A stretch of DNA of 64,000 nt from Pristionchus mayeri (taxonomy: Eukaryota; Nematoda; Chromadorea; Rhabditida; Neodiplogasteridae). A program made the position numbers and the translations under genes. Positions within the stretch are counted from its first letter, which is position 1. Every line of letters begins with the position of its first letter. The stretch covers positions 45,619,216 through 45,683,215 of the forward strand of contig BTRK01000005.1 of NCBI GenBank assembly GCA_036245805.1. The letters run 5' to 3'. The notes beneath the pieces are model-generated. The model searched no databases, was not told the origin of the DNA, and saw only the letters and a list, made by a program, of their open reading frames with translations. Positions 11,940-22,775 of this stretch are shown here, piece after piece.

Positions 11940-12668
11940 ATTTTTTTACATAGCCGGCATGGACAGTTCAGCTATTCCCTACAGTTTGAATGTGCATGCA
12001 CACCCCAAACATATACTAGGAGGCCAGGCAACGGGAATGTTTGAGAAGAATCCTTCATGGAAATATTGTGAACCTCCGAAATGCGACAAAACTTATGTTA
12101 CAACCTAATATCATCTGCGAAGATGTTGAAAAAACACCCTTTCTTGCTCATTTTCCCTCTCATCAGTTTATAGCGCAGCTCAAATAGGTTAGAGATGTGT
12201 TCTGGAACATCAATAGAAGTAATACATTCATAGGGCTTTCGATCCTGTGTGAAAATTAGTAATTAAAAACATGTAATACAAAAAAGTTTAAAAAATACTT
12301 GAATATATTCAGTGATCGATTACATCGTTCATCGACAGCTTTTCACTGAATGTCAGCTTTGCTCCAAAGGAAAACGGAGGACACTGAATGGCGAATCTGT
12401 CAACATGAGTCCTCATAGATCGTGATACCTGAAATATTTAATGGTACGCTTACCGAATACGAATTTGACATACACATTGTGTAAGTTAGACAATGCAACT
12501 GCATACCAGGCGTAGATCGAAGACCGACTCCGGTACTTCCTTGAATATCGGCCACAGGAGTTCACGAGGCAGGCTCTCGATTGGAGAAAGGTCTAGAGTT
12601 AGAGCATTCTGATCCGCAGTTGACTCGTCATTCGCAGATCGTGTACACGAGGAGAGTGTGGAGCCCAT

Positions 12669-13486
12669 TACTACAACACACTAATTATGTAAAATTATTA
12701 AAAAAAAATTACAAGGGTTGGATGAAATAGTGATTCTCATGAACTTTCAAAAACAAGTGCATGTGCATTTATTATCAATTTAAAATAAGTAGAGCTTGAT
12801 TGAATATGAGTAGAATGATTATGAACTGATGCTTGAAAAAAAAGCTATTCCCGCCCTTTTTTTCACCACTCGAAGTTCCCGCGTATTCCATAGTGATTCG
12901 AGCGTGATTTCATGAGTAACCGTATCGATCGAAAACAATGGGCGGGAAAGGCATTGTTGAAAGGTCTATTCACCTCTTATAGGCTTTTCAAAACTCTCAA
13001 TCATTTTACGAAAGTGTGAGAGAGAGAGACATCATGCGATACAACGATAATAATAATGCATGTATTTACCAATTACAACATTGTTTATAGTGATGAATGA
13101 GTATAACTTCAGTTGTGTCCACATCGATTGAGAAAAGGGCGGGAATACAATTGTGCATAAAGAAACGCGATGTTTATTCACACTTTTCGATATCTGGCTC
13201 AATATCTAGACGCGGTGAATTTCAGTAAATCTTCACATCGTGTGAATATTATACAGCTCTGGTCTGCACCACTCGTCTTGTGCTATGTGCAGTCTCTTTG
13301 CGCGTATGAGCATCTTCCCGCCATTTGCATTCGATATGCGCACTTGAGGTAACAGTCATTGATCGCCCCAGTCGGGCGGGAAAATCAAGTTGGAGGACCT
13401 CCTAGAACTCATAATTAATGCGCGCATTGTCTTAATTGACATCCTAAATGTTAAAGTAATAATTATTAAGAGAAGCTCATCATACC
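12669..13486. promoter_or_regulatory. Divergent promoter region between genes C and E
   Basis: This 818-bp segment separates the start codons of C (minus) and E (plus). It contains six GGCGGGAA/TTCCCGC-type sites, near 12848, 12876, 12940, 13137, 13315 and 13374. The last has a counterpart of similar sequence and spacing upstream of gene D (35061-35095). Such words resemble E2F/DP sites; that reading is inference. Confidence 0.45.
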
Positions 13487-13815
13487 ATGGGCTCCGTTGT
13501 ATCATCATGCATTCAATCACAACGAGCCGCGTTTCAACCTCTGGATCTTTCGCCGTTGGAGCGACTGCCTCGGGAACTCTTGTGGTCAATCTTCGAAGAA
13601 GTGCCCGAAGCAGTCTTTGATCTCCAACTAGTAAGTGCAGTTTCGAAATTTAGTAAGTTTGCGGAATTGCTCAATTATGTTATTGTCCATACTACGAATG
13701 GTAACTACTAAAGGGCATTAACTGAATGGGACAATCCTAAATAATAAAGGACGGGTGTCTCGGTCCTGGTCGTATACACCCGACCCGCCTAATATATGTT
13801 CGACAAAATGTAATA

Positions 13816-13993
13816 TCTATACATATATATAAAGCGCAGTTCCTCGTGTCTGCTCCGATTGCGAAACAGTTCGAAACGATTACGAGATGTAGAGGGAGAG
13901 AGATCGCGCGTCAACAAGTTGCGAAACGAGTGATTGCGAAACCTACTCTGCTAGGACGGGGCCCCCGCCGAATGCGGGGGGCTGCCGGGCTAG
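13816..13993 (+). mobile_element. Small Helitron-like non-autonomous element (copy 1)
   Basis: 178 bp from A|TC to CTAG|T. The 3' end has a GC-rich hairpin (CCCCCGCCGAATGCGGGGG) a few bases before CTAG, the layout of Helitron termini, and no inverted terminal repeats. A related copy in reverse orientation lies at 23678-23848. Confidence 0.65.
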
Positions 13994-15118
13994 TTATATT
14001 ATAATAGGGACATGTATTATCGGGAAGGGTTCGGGTCTGCATAGAAGTTGCACTAGTGAACAATTCATCTGAGATTTGAAAATTCCCTAAAGGGGAAACA
14101 CTATTTCAGACACAACTATATAAGTCATTTCTCCGTTGTGAGATATTTAGAGCAGGTTTGGCATCTCAAATTTTCCTATGAGAAAAACTCATCAATTGAC
14201 TTCAGACATCTCGTTCGATGAAGTCGCATGTGGCGCATTTCGATATGCAGACACCTACTCCTTCATTGCGAGCAAGCCTGACCTTCAGCGAACAGAAGGC
14301 AACAAAAGAGGTGGTCGTTATCTAGGTGTATTGTTTAAAAAAAAACAGCTATTTCATTATACTTCACACGGTGGGTAGCATTTACAATGATACCACCAAT
14401 GCTTCATACATATTTTACAGGAGCATGATGGATGGAAAATTTTGATTGACGTTCCAGCGCACATGAGAAAGTTATTCCATTTGCGATATAGCCTGATACA
14501 TGGTAGTGAAACCAAGGACAGAAACAAAAGTTTTAAAGAAAACAGGCTCATTCAAATTGGAAGGCGTCAATTCGGAGGACCGGTACGTTTTTTTCCCATT
14601 TTGTTTTTATATATGTCCTTTTTGATTCCATTAAATCACATTATTTGTACTTCATTTGCTGCAATAATAAGACCACTGAATTGTACCATGAACTAATGCA
14701 CACTGTTTCCGGCATCATTACAGATTTCGTTAGAATCCGCAGAATACCTATCCATTTTTTGAGTCACTGTAGATTTCAGATCAAAATTCGGGACATTGCG
14801 GATATATCAAATGGAGAAACCGGGTATTAAAGATATCAAAATTCTCCGCCAATGTATCGGAGACAATATCGGAGGGCTCCTCGTCTTTGACGGGTCTGTG
14901 CTCTGCCATGTATCGATGCTAATGGATCAATTCAAATTCACGAATTTGTATGTTTCGGGCTTCGGGATTCGAGAGAATTCAGAGTGAGATTATTTTGTTT
15001 ATTTTTTTAATGCTTAATTTTTTTTTCAAATAATAAATTGTAATTATAATTCCAACTGGATGAAATGCAATATGTTTAAACATATGTATCGCCAATTAGG
15101 CTTTGCTCTAGAGTTCTA

Positions 15119-15195
15119 GAGCTGATACCACGGTGTCAACATTGCGTGCACTCTCTCGTCAATCGACCGGTGTAGAGAGTGTGGTAACTTAGTAG
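15119..15195. repeat. Short hairpin repeat (GATACCACG family), partial
   Basis: Contains GATACCACG and the stem CACTCTCTCG...AATCGACCGG...GTAGAGAGTG. Related hairpins lie at 16934-17033, 38353-38474 and about 40715-40785. Confidence 0.55.
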
Positions 15196-16858
15196 ACACT
15201 ATCACATTTCTCGAGTGCTACTGAGCACTGCGACACTAGGCCCATTCAATGATATGTAGGGTAGTGCACCCACATCGGTACATGCCTGCTCATTTCTTGT
15301 GCTCTCTCAGACAAAATGAGGGTATGTGTGAAATTATGAGGGTCTGTGCCGATTTGTCATCACTACCATAGAGGATAAACTACACAAATATAAAATATAC
15401 AATAATACATCAGTTGACATTTCCCCATTCAGCAAGCATCTTCTCAAAATACTCCAAACTCATGGTGTGGGTTATCTGCGTATAAGAATAACGTTGCGTT
15501 CTGCCGATTTTCCTGGTAATAATAATAATTCTTTATCATGCGACAGTGCAGAGGTATAAAATAGATGTTACAGGGAAAATTAGAATCGGTAGGTGTACAT
15601 GTTGTGCAAACAATTTATCGGACTCTCGGTGTCGCAATGATCGCTCGCTTTATCTGTCCGACGAGAGGGAATTGCGAAAAGAGTCATCGAGATTTTTGCC
15701 ACAGCCCAAGTGTATGAGATACATAGCTCACTCTAGTTAGAGTCATTTTCTCTTCTTTGTTTTCCTCGACAGGGTGTAGGAAACGAAGGGACGGTCAACC
15801 GAACTCAGAAATCTAATTTCCAGAGGAGTTGTTCCTTCCATTATCGTCATTGGTCCGCTCCATTGACATCACCATCATCGAGGTGGAAAGTCGACAGTTC
15901 GGTGTCCCAAACCTCGATTGGGCGAAAATTATACCTAGAATGTTCACGAACAAGCTTGACACTCTGGAACTGAGAAATACCCATTATGCACAATGGCTGA
16001 CACGTTCAGCAGTAGATACACTCAAAGAGGGGAGTTTTATTATAATCATTCTTTTCGTACATCATATTGATTCTCTTCACAAGTCAATGAGGTACCTGAC
16101 CGAACAAATTCTAGAAACTGCCTCTACTCGACAAGAAAATCTGCTTCTCCGCTGCACGTACAGCGGCCGATGCGATATCCTATCACGACAACAGATTCTT
16201 GGTAAAAGTTAGACGATATTTTTTTTCGCTTACTAACCGTTAAGTCGGCTGAAAATAACTTTAAACATTTATATCTGTAACTAAAAGCTAACTACGATAT
16301 TAAAAAAACATACAACTAAATACTAACTACGATACATATTATGCATTCCAGTATCGGGCGATGACAACGCGTTGAGAGTGATCCACACATCGAGACAGGA
16401 TTATACGCAGATTCGGCCTCTCCATATCCAATACACTTAAATTATTTACTTGTTAATTAACCGGCATGATTTTCCGTCTCGTTCGCAATTCCATTATTAC
16501 ATTGCATTTTTTCCAAATGTTATATGATGATTGACTGCTGACAATCATGTACCTACTTCAAACAATGTGTTTAATTGCATGGAGATTGTTTAAAAAAATT
16601 CACGAATTCACAATCTGCGAGTGTATTTGTACTCGTGGGATTTCTCGTAGATTTTATTCGGCGTGGTCAGAAAAAAATAGAAAACACAAATGAGGTTATC
16701 GAGAAGAGACCATATGCAATAATACATTAGCGAGCTTCGGCCGGAAATTAATAATATTTATCGTGTGTACCTATAATGTAAATGTAACGAGACAGCATTA
16801 CCGCATCAATAATCAATGACGAAGTATTAAATCAATACAAAGAAAATCAATAAATCAA

Positions 16859-19800
16859 TCAGACCGAATTGTAGACCATCTGCAAAGATGATGTATAACG
16901 ATGGATATCCGTACCATCATTATAAGGGGTCGAACAATGATACCACGGCCTCTTCATTAACAACGCTCTATCGTGTTGAGAGAGTTTATGAAATGAAGAG
17001 GCCGTGGTGGTGTTTCTCGAACTCTGATTTGCAGTGACGATTCTGTACCATCCTTACCGCGACTCCTTTCACATTCACTCCTCCGTTGGGTCGCCAGCTG
17101 GCACGCATGACGTTTGAAGGCGTCGTGAACTTTTTGCTGGTGACGATCCCAGTGAGGCTGTAACAATTATGATTAGAAAATTCATTTCGCACACTCTCTT
17201 TCTGTATCGACCAAATAGCGATAATGTGCGGGAAGAAAAAAAACGGCAATACGAATTTATTGGGGTGTCCGGAAAGTTCGTATAATGCTTCGGAAAAAAG
17301 TCAGTTCGCGATCAAATGCAGTGATTGCGCAATCTGTTTGTCAACAATGTATTGCATCATTCTGTGAGAGGATTTAATCAGTCTCCTAGTTGCTACATTG
17401 ATTCTTGTGATGGACTCCCATCTCTACCTCCGAGCAGTTTTACTTCATTACTACCGTCTTGGCCGATCCGTGAAGGAGGCCCACTCTGCCCTGGCCCAGT
17501 TGGAAGGAGCTGACGCCCCCTCCATACCCTTCTGCTATAAGTGGTTCTCCCGCTTCAAGAAAGGGGAGTTTGGTCTCGATGATCAACCCCGCTCTGGACG
17601 CCCTCCCTCCCTCGATCAGCCTCTCGTTCTCCGCACACTGAAGCGCAAGCTCATGGCCAGTGTGCGTGAGTTGAAGAAGAATACTGGTACTCCCAGATCA
17701 ACGGTGTCCGATATCCTCCATCGATCTGGGAAGAAGCCGAAACTCCCACAAGTGATTCCCCATGACCTCTCCCCCGAACAGCTGAAAAATCGTGTTCAAG
17801 TCTGTCGGGAATTACTCCATCGTAGATCCAATCTTCGATGGGTCAATTCCATCATCGCTACAGATGAGAAGTGGATCACGTACGATAACCCTGTGAGGGG
17901 ACTGCAATGGGTGGATGCAGATGAGAAGCACACGCCCGTCCCGAAGAAGGAAGAGCATGGAAAGAAGGAACTCCTCTGCTTCTTCTTCTCAGTGCTCGGT
18001 CTCATCTACTGGGAGATCCTCGCCCCTGGCACCAGCATCAACGCCGACCTCTTCGGTGAACAACTGCAAGATGCCGCGATCAGAGTCCCTCCCAGACTCC
18101 TGAACCAGGGCAAAATTCTTCTTCTGATGGTCAATGCTCGCCCACATCGAGCGAAGATGACCCAGAAGAAAATGGACGAGCTGAAGATCGAGAGGATTCC
18201 CCATCCACCGCATTCCCCGGATCTCTTCCCATGCGACTACCACTGCTTCCGCTCTCTCTCTGACTTCTGCAAAGGAAAGAAGTTCAAGAATCGAGATGAA
18301 GTTGTGAGGGCTTTCGTGAACTGGGCGGTCTCGAAGAAACCCGCATTCTGGAAGAGAGGAATCGAGACCCTGCCCAATCGCTGGAGGGAGGTAGTGAGAA
18401 AGAAGGGGCATGCATTGGTCACTGAGAATTGTAAAGCATTGAATAAAAAATAAAAACAAAAAATTATACGAACTTTCCGGACAACCCAATAGAACAATAA
18501 TGATGGCTCACTTCGCGATCACGCTTCCTCCAGTGTTACCATCGTAGATAATGAGCGAGTCACAGCATGAGTTCGCTTCGAGGGAGAGGATCTGCAATTA
18601 TTCCTAGAATAATTCCAAGAATAATTGTAAATATGACCACTGTAAATAGTGACCACAAGCTTCCAACTGTACAGAATAAACGGTCAACGAAAATCGATTG
18701 TTCGCATTTTTTCTCTCGATTATTTCAACCGCATTGCGGTTCAAGCTTGCTGCACCATCTAACACATAATAGTACTGTACCTCTAGTTCCACCTTCTTTC
18801 CAGCCTCGACAGATAGGACGAAATCACATGGCGTTGAAGCGCTGTAGGGATAGCCGGGCGAGACGATCTGAATAAGTGATCAATAACGGACAACATCGAA
18901 AACCGTATTTCCTGACCAGAGAAGACAAGGATATAACATACCGCTATATCGTCTAACTAATAGGGAGTCAATTATTGGATTTGAGATATTAACTCACAAG
19001 CTTGCCTTCGCCGTAACCTTCACCAGTGCAAGTTGGCTCGGCAGGCTGCTCTGAAGGGTTTTCTGAAAAACAAATAATCATTCGTTTTCATTGCAGATTA
19101 GAATGAGCCCTCGTCGTTTCTCTCAGTGGCTAGACAAAACGCGAGGGTGCGTACAACGCCATAACGAGCAGAAAACGTACCGACTTGTCATCACTATCAC
19201 AAGTAAAGGTAAAGGTAAAGTTACATCCCGTCTTCGAGACTGGGCTCGCGGGAGAACACTGCTAGGCCAGTGTCAATTTGGGCGGATTCAGTCCGGAGTG
19301 CCCACCTTTCGCCAGACCTATTTACCTGCGTGATCTAGTTACGACTACCAATGCCCCTTCCCCAATGGTTAGGCGCCTTGGTGGGGCGGAGACGGTGTCA
19401 CGACCGGGAATCGAGCCCGGGTGGAATGGAATGGGAGGGCGCGCCTTAGACCACTACACCACTTCGTCTCTCACAAGTATGGGTTTCGAATTGTGATTTA
19501 AACTATATTTAAAGATCAACTGACGCTGGCGCATGCACGCGACGGGTAATTTGGACGAGCAATTAACGTTCATCCACTGGCCAGCATTTGACCCCGTGTC
19601 CATGGCGGTGCAATCGCCGTGGTCCTTCTGCGGGAATCCTGAAAGTATTAACAACTCAAGATGCAAAATAAGTTGTGAATTAAATACATAGATATATTAT
19701 CAATACAGTCATTATCTTTATCTAACTCCCAATAGAGTTCTGTCTCAATAAATATCTCCTGTATACATTATCTCGCCGTTCGACCAATCAAAAGAGTTTG

Positions 19801-21473
19801 AAAAATGCACAGACGGTGAGAACCCTAATTCCAACCTGGGTAGAAGTTGTTGTAGTCCATCTTGCTGCCGTCGAGCCATCCGAATGTTCCGTCCGGCTGA
19901 GACATTGCACCAATAAGCAAACCGTGCACGTCTCCTCGGGAAACGGCGAGGCGACGAATGAAATCATTTTCCTGAATTTTAGCATTCTGATTTAGAAGCT
20001 TGCGCATCGAACGCTAAATGATTGTATTTTTGATATTATTGTTGTTGTTATTGTTATTCATTTTGGCTTACCGCTTTGCTATGGATGGACGCAAGATCAG
20101 CTCCGAGCTTCTTGCAAACAACACGAGCATCCTCCCAGTCGTCGGAAGCGGCGCTGACCTATTACAAATTTGAAAGTTTATTTTAAATTGGCTTGTGGTA
20201 GCTTCTCAAGATCTAATTCAAGCTGTCCATGTAAGTTACTGCACTGTAAAATACGAAATATATTTGGCTAAGAACAACCTAAATTTTCAAACTGTTAACG
20301 AATGGGAACCTGATAGCAAACTCCATCACCGTCATCGTCAGCAAAACCATCACATCCATCGCCTCCTCGAACTGGCTGTACCAGATGAGTCGTACAGTAG
20401 AAGTACGCGTTGAGAGTGAAAATTTGAGCTTCTGCAAGTAGCTTTAGAATATAATTTGGTATTATGCGCTCTGTTTTAACTAACTCGAGACACGAAACCG
20501 CATTCTCTTAATTTTCCACAGTCTGAGATAGTGTGTAAGGATACCGTGGCATCCGTTTCTCGAACTCGAATTCTAGTCGAACGACCAACCGAAGCTCCAG
20601 GATCCGTTCTGATTCATCGTCCAACCGATATCCGCCGAGCACACCCGGTCCAATTCTGAAAGTGTTGGGATAAGAGTTGCGTTCTCTAATTGGAAAATTG
20701 AAGTCACATTGTTCCTGGGCTCAAATATAGTTGATAGGCGTTTGTTTGTCTAGCGATACGGAAACTTACCCGAACTTCAATAAAAGTTTTCCAAAAGAGA
20801 GAACCCTAAATAGTAGGAAGGGGGGAGGGTGTCAGAAATCCAAGAGGATCCGAATAGTCAGTGATCCATCTGCATAGACATATATCAGAATTAGATATTT
20901 TAATAATGTGTTTGTTAAATATTTAAAAAATGCACCTATACTGTAGCCTGCTGGAGGTTTGTAATCAATGGGAGATCCGTCCGCCCACTCATATTCACTC
21001 GTATGCTTGTTGCAAACGATGCCTGATAAAACATTATAATACACTTTGACAAATTACATAAAGTATTATTTGTAGCGTTACTGAAAACCTCAAATTGCAA
21101 GGAAGTTCTATATTAACCCAATCGCATCAACCAATACGGCTTCGTAGATCTGCACATTTCAATAATATATTTTACTACCAAGAATCATGAATCCCTTCTT
21201 GAGAGAAAACGCTCGTTCCTGCCAGTATGATTGATGCTGAATTGATCGACATTCTCAAATTCAAATGGGCAGCAAACTGAACAAAAAAAAACATAAACAA
21301 CTTTCTTACTTCATCATTGTGAACGATAACCGGCTGCCCATCAATTGTGTCGCAAACTTCCACAGCGAGCTTAGATACATCGGCGCCGCTCATGTACTCA
21401 TTTATGGCAAATCCCCTGCACTCTCCATCCCTCACGAGATCATAGCCATCCGGGCACGAGCTATGAGCGAGTT
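16859..21473 (-). CDS. C-type lectin / CUB secreted protein (5' end not resolved)
   Basis: Minus-strand exons from the 3' end: 16859-16879 (MVYNSV stop), 17058-17157, 18512-18591, 18781-18867 (together a CUB domain with SPGYPYS, IIYDG and NVMRASWRPNG), 18998-19062, 19525-19638, 19836-20013, 20072-20158 and 20310-20431. Exons 20158 to 19525 make a C-type lectin fold: WEDARVVCKKLGADLASIHS, then GWLDGSKMDYNNFYPG, then WMNVNCSSKLPVACM. Upstream exons near 20568-20655, 20936-21022, 21180-21285 and 21310-21473 look like a first lectin domain (EYEWADGSPIDYKPP), but their phases do not all join, so an exon is missing or this part is damaged. No signal-peptide exon was found. Lectin plus CUB is a common nematode secreted architecture, often linked with immunity; the ligand is unknown. 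A mariner and a SINE sit in introns. Confidence 0.8.
16934..17033. repeat. Hairpin repeat in last intron of the lectin gene
   Basis: Inverted arms of about 28 bp built on CACGGCCTCTTCATT and its complement, with GATACCACG at the left edge. Same family as 38353-38474. Confidence 0.65.
17260..18489 (+). mobile_element. Mariner element with full-length transposase frame
   Basis: 1.23 kb between TA duplications (17258-17259, 18490-18491). Terminal inverted repeats begin TTGGGGTGTCCGGAAAGTTC and end with the complement (GGACAACCCAA). Inserted in an intron of the lectin/CUB gene, 22 bp from the donor of the 18512-18591 exon. A decayed relative lies at 48134-49374. Confidence 0.93.
17398..18453 (+). 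CDS. Mariner transposase, 351 aa, second catalytic Asp replaced
   Basis: Unbroken frame of typical mariner length. An N-terminal helix-turn-helix region (residues about 5-115, with WFSRFKKGEFGLDDQPRSGR) is followed by the DD34D catalytic domain. The first Asp is D156 in ATDEKW. The second site reads MVNARPH, where mariners have xDNARPH, so residue 245 is Val (GTC). The third, D280 in PCDYHCF, is present with the expected 34-residue gap. The enzyme would cut and paste the element at TA, but this copy should be catalytically dead through one A-to-T change. The frame is otherwise undamaged, so the change is recent or the protein was kept for DNA binding (inference). Start could also be the Met at residue 5. 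Confidence 0.93.
   Translation: MILVMDSHLYLRAVLLHYYRLGRSVKEAHSALAQLEGADAPSIPFCYKWFSRFKKGEFGLDDQPRSGRPPSLDQPLVLRTLKRKLMASVRELKKNTGTPRSTVSDILHRSGKKPKLPQVIPHDLSPEQLKNRVQVCRELLHRRSNLRWVNSIIATDEKWITYDNPVRGLQWVDADEKHTPVPKKEEHGKKELLCFFFSVLGLIYWEILAPGTSINADLFGEQLQDAAIRVPPRLLNQGKILLLMVNARPHRAKMTQKKMDELKIERIPHPPHSPDLFPCDYHCFRSLSDFCKGKKFKNRDEVVRAFVNWAVSKKPAFWKRGIETLPNRWREVVRKKGHALVTENCKALNKK
19205..19470 (-). mobile_element. tRNA-derived SINE with 8-bp target duplication
   Basis: 266 bp, minus orientation, flanked by TCACAAGT at 19197-19204 and 19471-19478. The head (about 19400-19470) has an A-box-like TGGTGTAGTGGTC and a B box inside a perfect T-arm (CCGGGCTCGATTCCCGG). The 3' end is a CTTTAC tandem tail. 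It lies in an intron of the lectin/CUB gene. Internal promoter plus tail plus target duplication define a SINE mobilised by a LINE. Confidence 0.85.
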
Positions 21474-22290
21474 CTGAACTGTATACATTATTTCTTAGAT
21501 ATTTAATACAACAAATAAATACTTCAAATGCAATAGCTACATTCCGTTCAAGCTACCGAATAATACACGTTTCGCTATCCGTTGAATAAACAATGGAAAT
21601 TTGTTTATTTACTTAATAAAATACATATACAATATATTTTGCTACGCACGAGCTATCACTAAGAAGAGAAGACGTGTCCACATCTCGACTGAAGATTCAG
21701 ATCAGATTGAAGTCGGCGTATTTATCTCCAGCACTCTCGTCTTATCAGCAAGTGATGACTTGACGGCTAGCTCTTGATCAGAATGAGTGTGTGTATTGGG
21801 GTGACAGGATTAGAGAGCAAAATAAAGTGGTCCAAAAATGGAGTGGTAATTATTGAACCTCATCGTATGTGGGTGCAGAGCCACAGAAGTGATCCGGATG
21901 GAGAACCGAGCATAGATGGGATGCAGAGTTGAAGAGAATATCTCACCTCTGCATTTCCGTTTTCGGGCTGTAATTAGTAGCTCATTTACATTTAGGAACT
22001 TTTGAAAGTACTTTTCGGTGCTCCATCGCAAGCGCAAGTTTGGCGTATCGAGCAAATTTGAAAAGATCGGCGACAGTCCGAGCATCTCCCTTGTGAGTTG
22101 CAGGTATGATATAAGGCGGGTACGTAACGTCCTTCCCAATCCACTAACATGTTCATGCGAAAATTCGTGTTCAATACTAAGGCGTTTTTCTTAAGAAAAA
22201 AAGTAGTTCAATATTTGCGGCGTCTCAAATATTGAACAATATAACATATTTGTTTACAGTTTAACATTTTCAAAGTACTCCCACATATTG
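21474..22290. other. Upstream region of the lectin gene
   Basis: No convincing exon. The signal-peptide exon of the lectin gene should lie here or was lost. AT-rich with a short inverted stretch near 22160-22250. Confidence 0.4.
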
Positions 22291-22775
22291 AAAGTGGTTA
22301 AATATTTGGGGTGTCTAACGCCCAAATATGCAAGACGTTTCAATATTTGGAGGTATTCACAATGGAGAGGGATGACCACACTCAAGTGTTTGGGGAACCG
22401 GCAAAACATGGATCGCCAATGGGGGGATCGAACATGTGATCATGCGACTTGGATGCTAGCGCACAACCACTTAGCCGCGCGTGCCTTTAGATGAATACGA
22501 AATGGAGGGCTTATACAGGTACAAGGTCCCCGTCATCGGATGAGCTTGCACCTATATAAGTGCTTCCTTTCCTCCCACTCCATAAGCACGCGTGGCTGAG
22601 TGGCTGTGCGCCAGCATTCGTACCACATTCACGCCGGTTCGATCCCCCCGTTGACCATCTATGTTTTGCGGGTTCCCCAAGTATTACCCTAACCTATCCC
22701 CCTCTATTGTAAATGCTTCCAAATATTGAAACGTATTGTATATTTGGCCCTCAAATATTTCAAATATTTAACCAC
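22291..22775. repeat. Fold-back repeat with a tRNA-like segment in each arm
   Basis: Two arms of about 210 bp in opposite orientation start and end with GTGGTTAAATATTTG-type sequence. Each arm has an A-box-like GGCTGAGTGG or GGCTAAGTGG and a GTTCGATCCCCCC B-box-like part. Arms differ at many positions, so the repeat is old. Confidence 0.75.

Larger units (their letters stand above)
8009..12108. mobile_element. Mariner-like element inserted in exon 3 of gene C, itself split by an RTE LINE
   Basis: TA (8007-8008 and 12109-12110) flanks inverted ends of about 24 bp (AGGTTGTAACATAAGTTTTG at the left). Without the internal LINE it would be about 1.27 kb, the usual size of a mariner. No intact transposase was found. 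It interrupts the coding sequence of gene C. Confidence 0.85.
4886..12668 (-). pseudogene. Gene C: F-box-like family gene, exon 3 split by a nested transposon
   Basis: Eight exons: 12507-12668 (54 codons, start MGSTLSS, F-box-like LPRELLWPIF), 12324-12428 (35 codons), exon 3 as 12109-12244 plus 7969-8006, then 7662-7843 (182 nt), 7407-7489 (83 nt), 5682-5908, 5355-5451 (97 nt) and 4886-4953 with TGA. If the 8009-12108 element and one TA copy are removed, exon 3 is 174 nt and the whole frame is open for about 365 residues. The insertion is thus the only obvious lesion. F-box proteins bind Skp1 through the N-terminal box and present substrates to SCF ubiquitin ligases; the C-terminal part here is a nematode family region I cannot name. 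Introns also hold a mariner-like element (5996-7187), a TTAA element and a perfect palindrome. Gene C and gene E are divergently oriented from a shared 0.8-kb region. Confidence 0.82.
13487..16440 (+). pseudogene. Gene E: F-box-like family gene with lost splice sites
   Basis: Exons: 13487-13630 (MGSVVSSC..., F-box-like LPRELLWSIF), 14206-14310 (35 codons), 14421-14582 (54 codons), 14802-14983 (182 nt), 15433-15515 (83 nt), 15824-16029, 16115-16208 and 16352-16440 (TAA). Reading frames are open throughout, but three splice sites look dead compared with paralogues. The acceptor of exon 4 reads GG instead of AG at 14800-14801, the donor of exon 6 is GG at 16030-16031, and the donor of exon 7 is TT at 16209-16210. 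Shifting the last donor by one base restores GT but changes the tail frame. Intron 1 holds a Helitron-like insertion. Likely a recent pseudogene; RNA data could show alternative sites. Confidence 0.75.

Noticed and set aside
19400..19470. Functional tRNA gene on the minus strand
   Set aside because: The T-arm is perfect, but acceptor and anticodon arms do not pair, and the segment continues into a SINE body with tail and target duplication.
21810..22139. 109-codon minus-strand frame as the lectin gene's first exon
   Set aside because: No signal peptide and no donor in a phase fitting the 21310-21473 exon.
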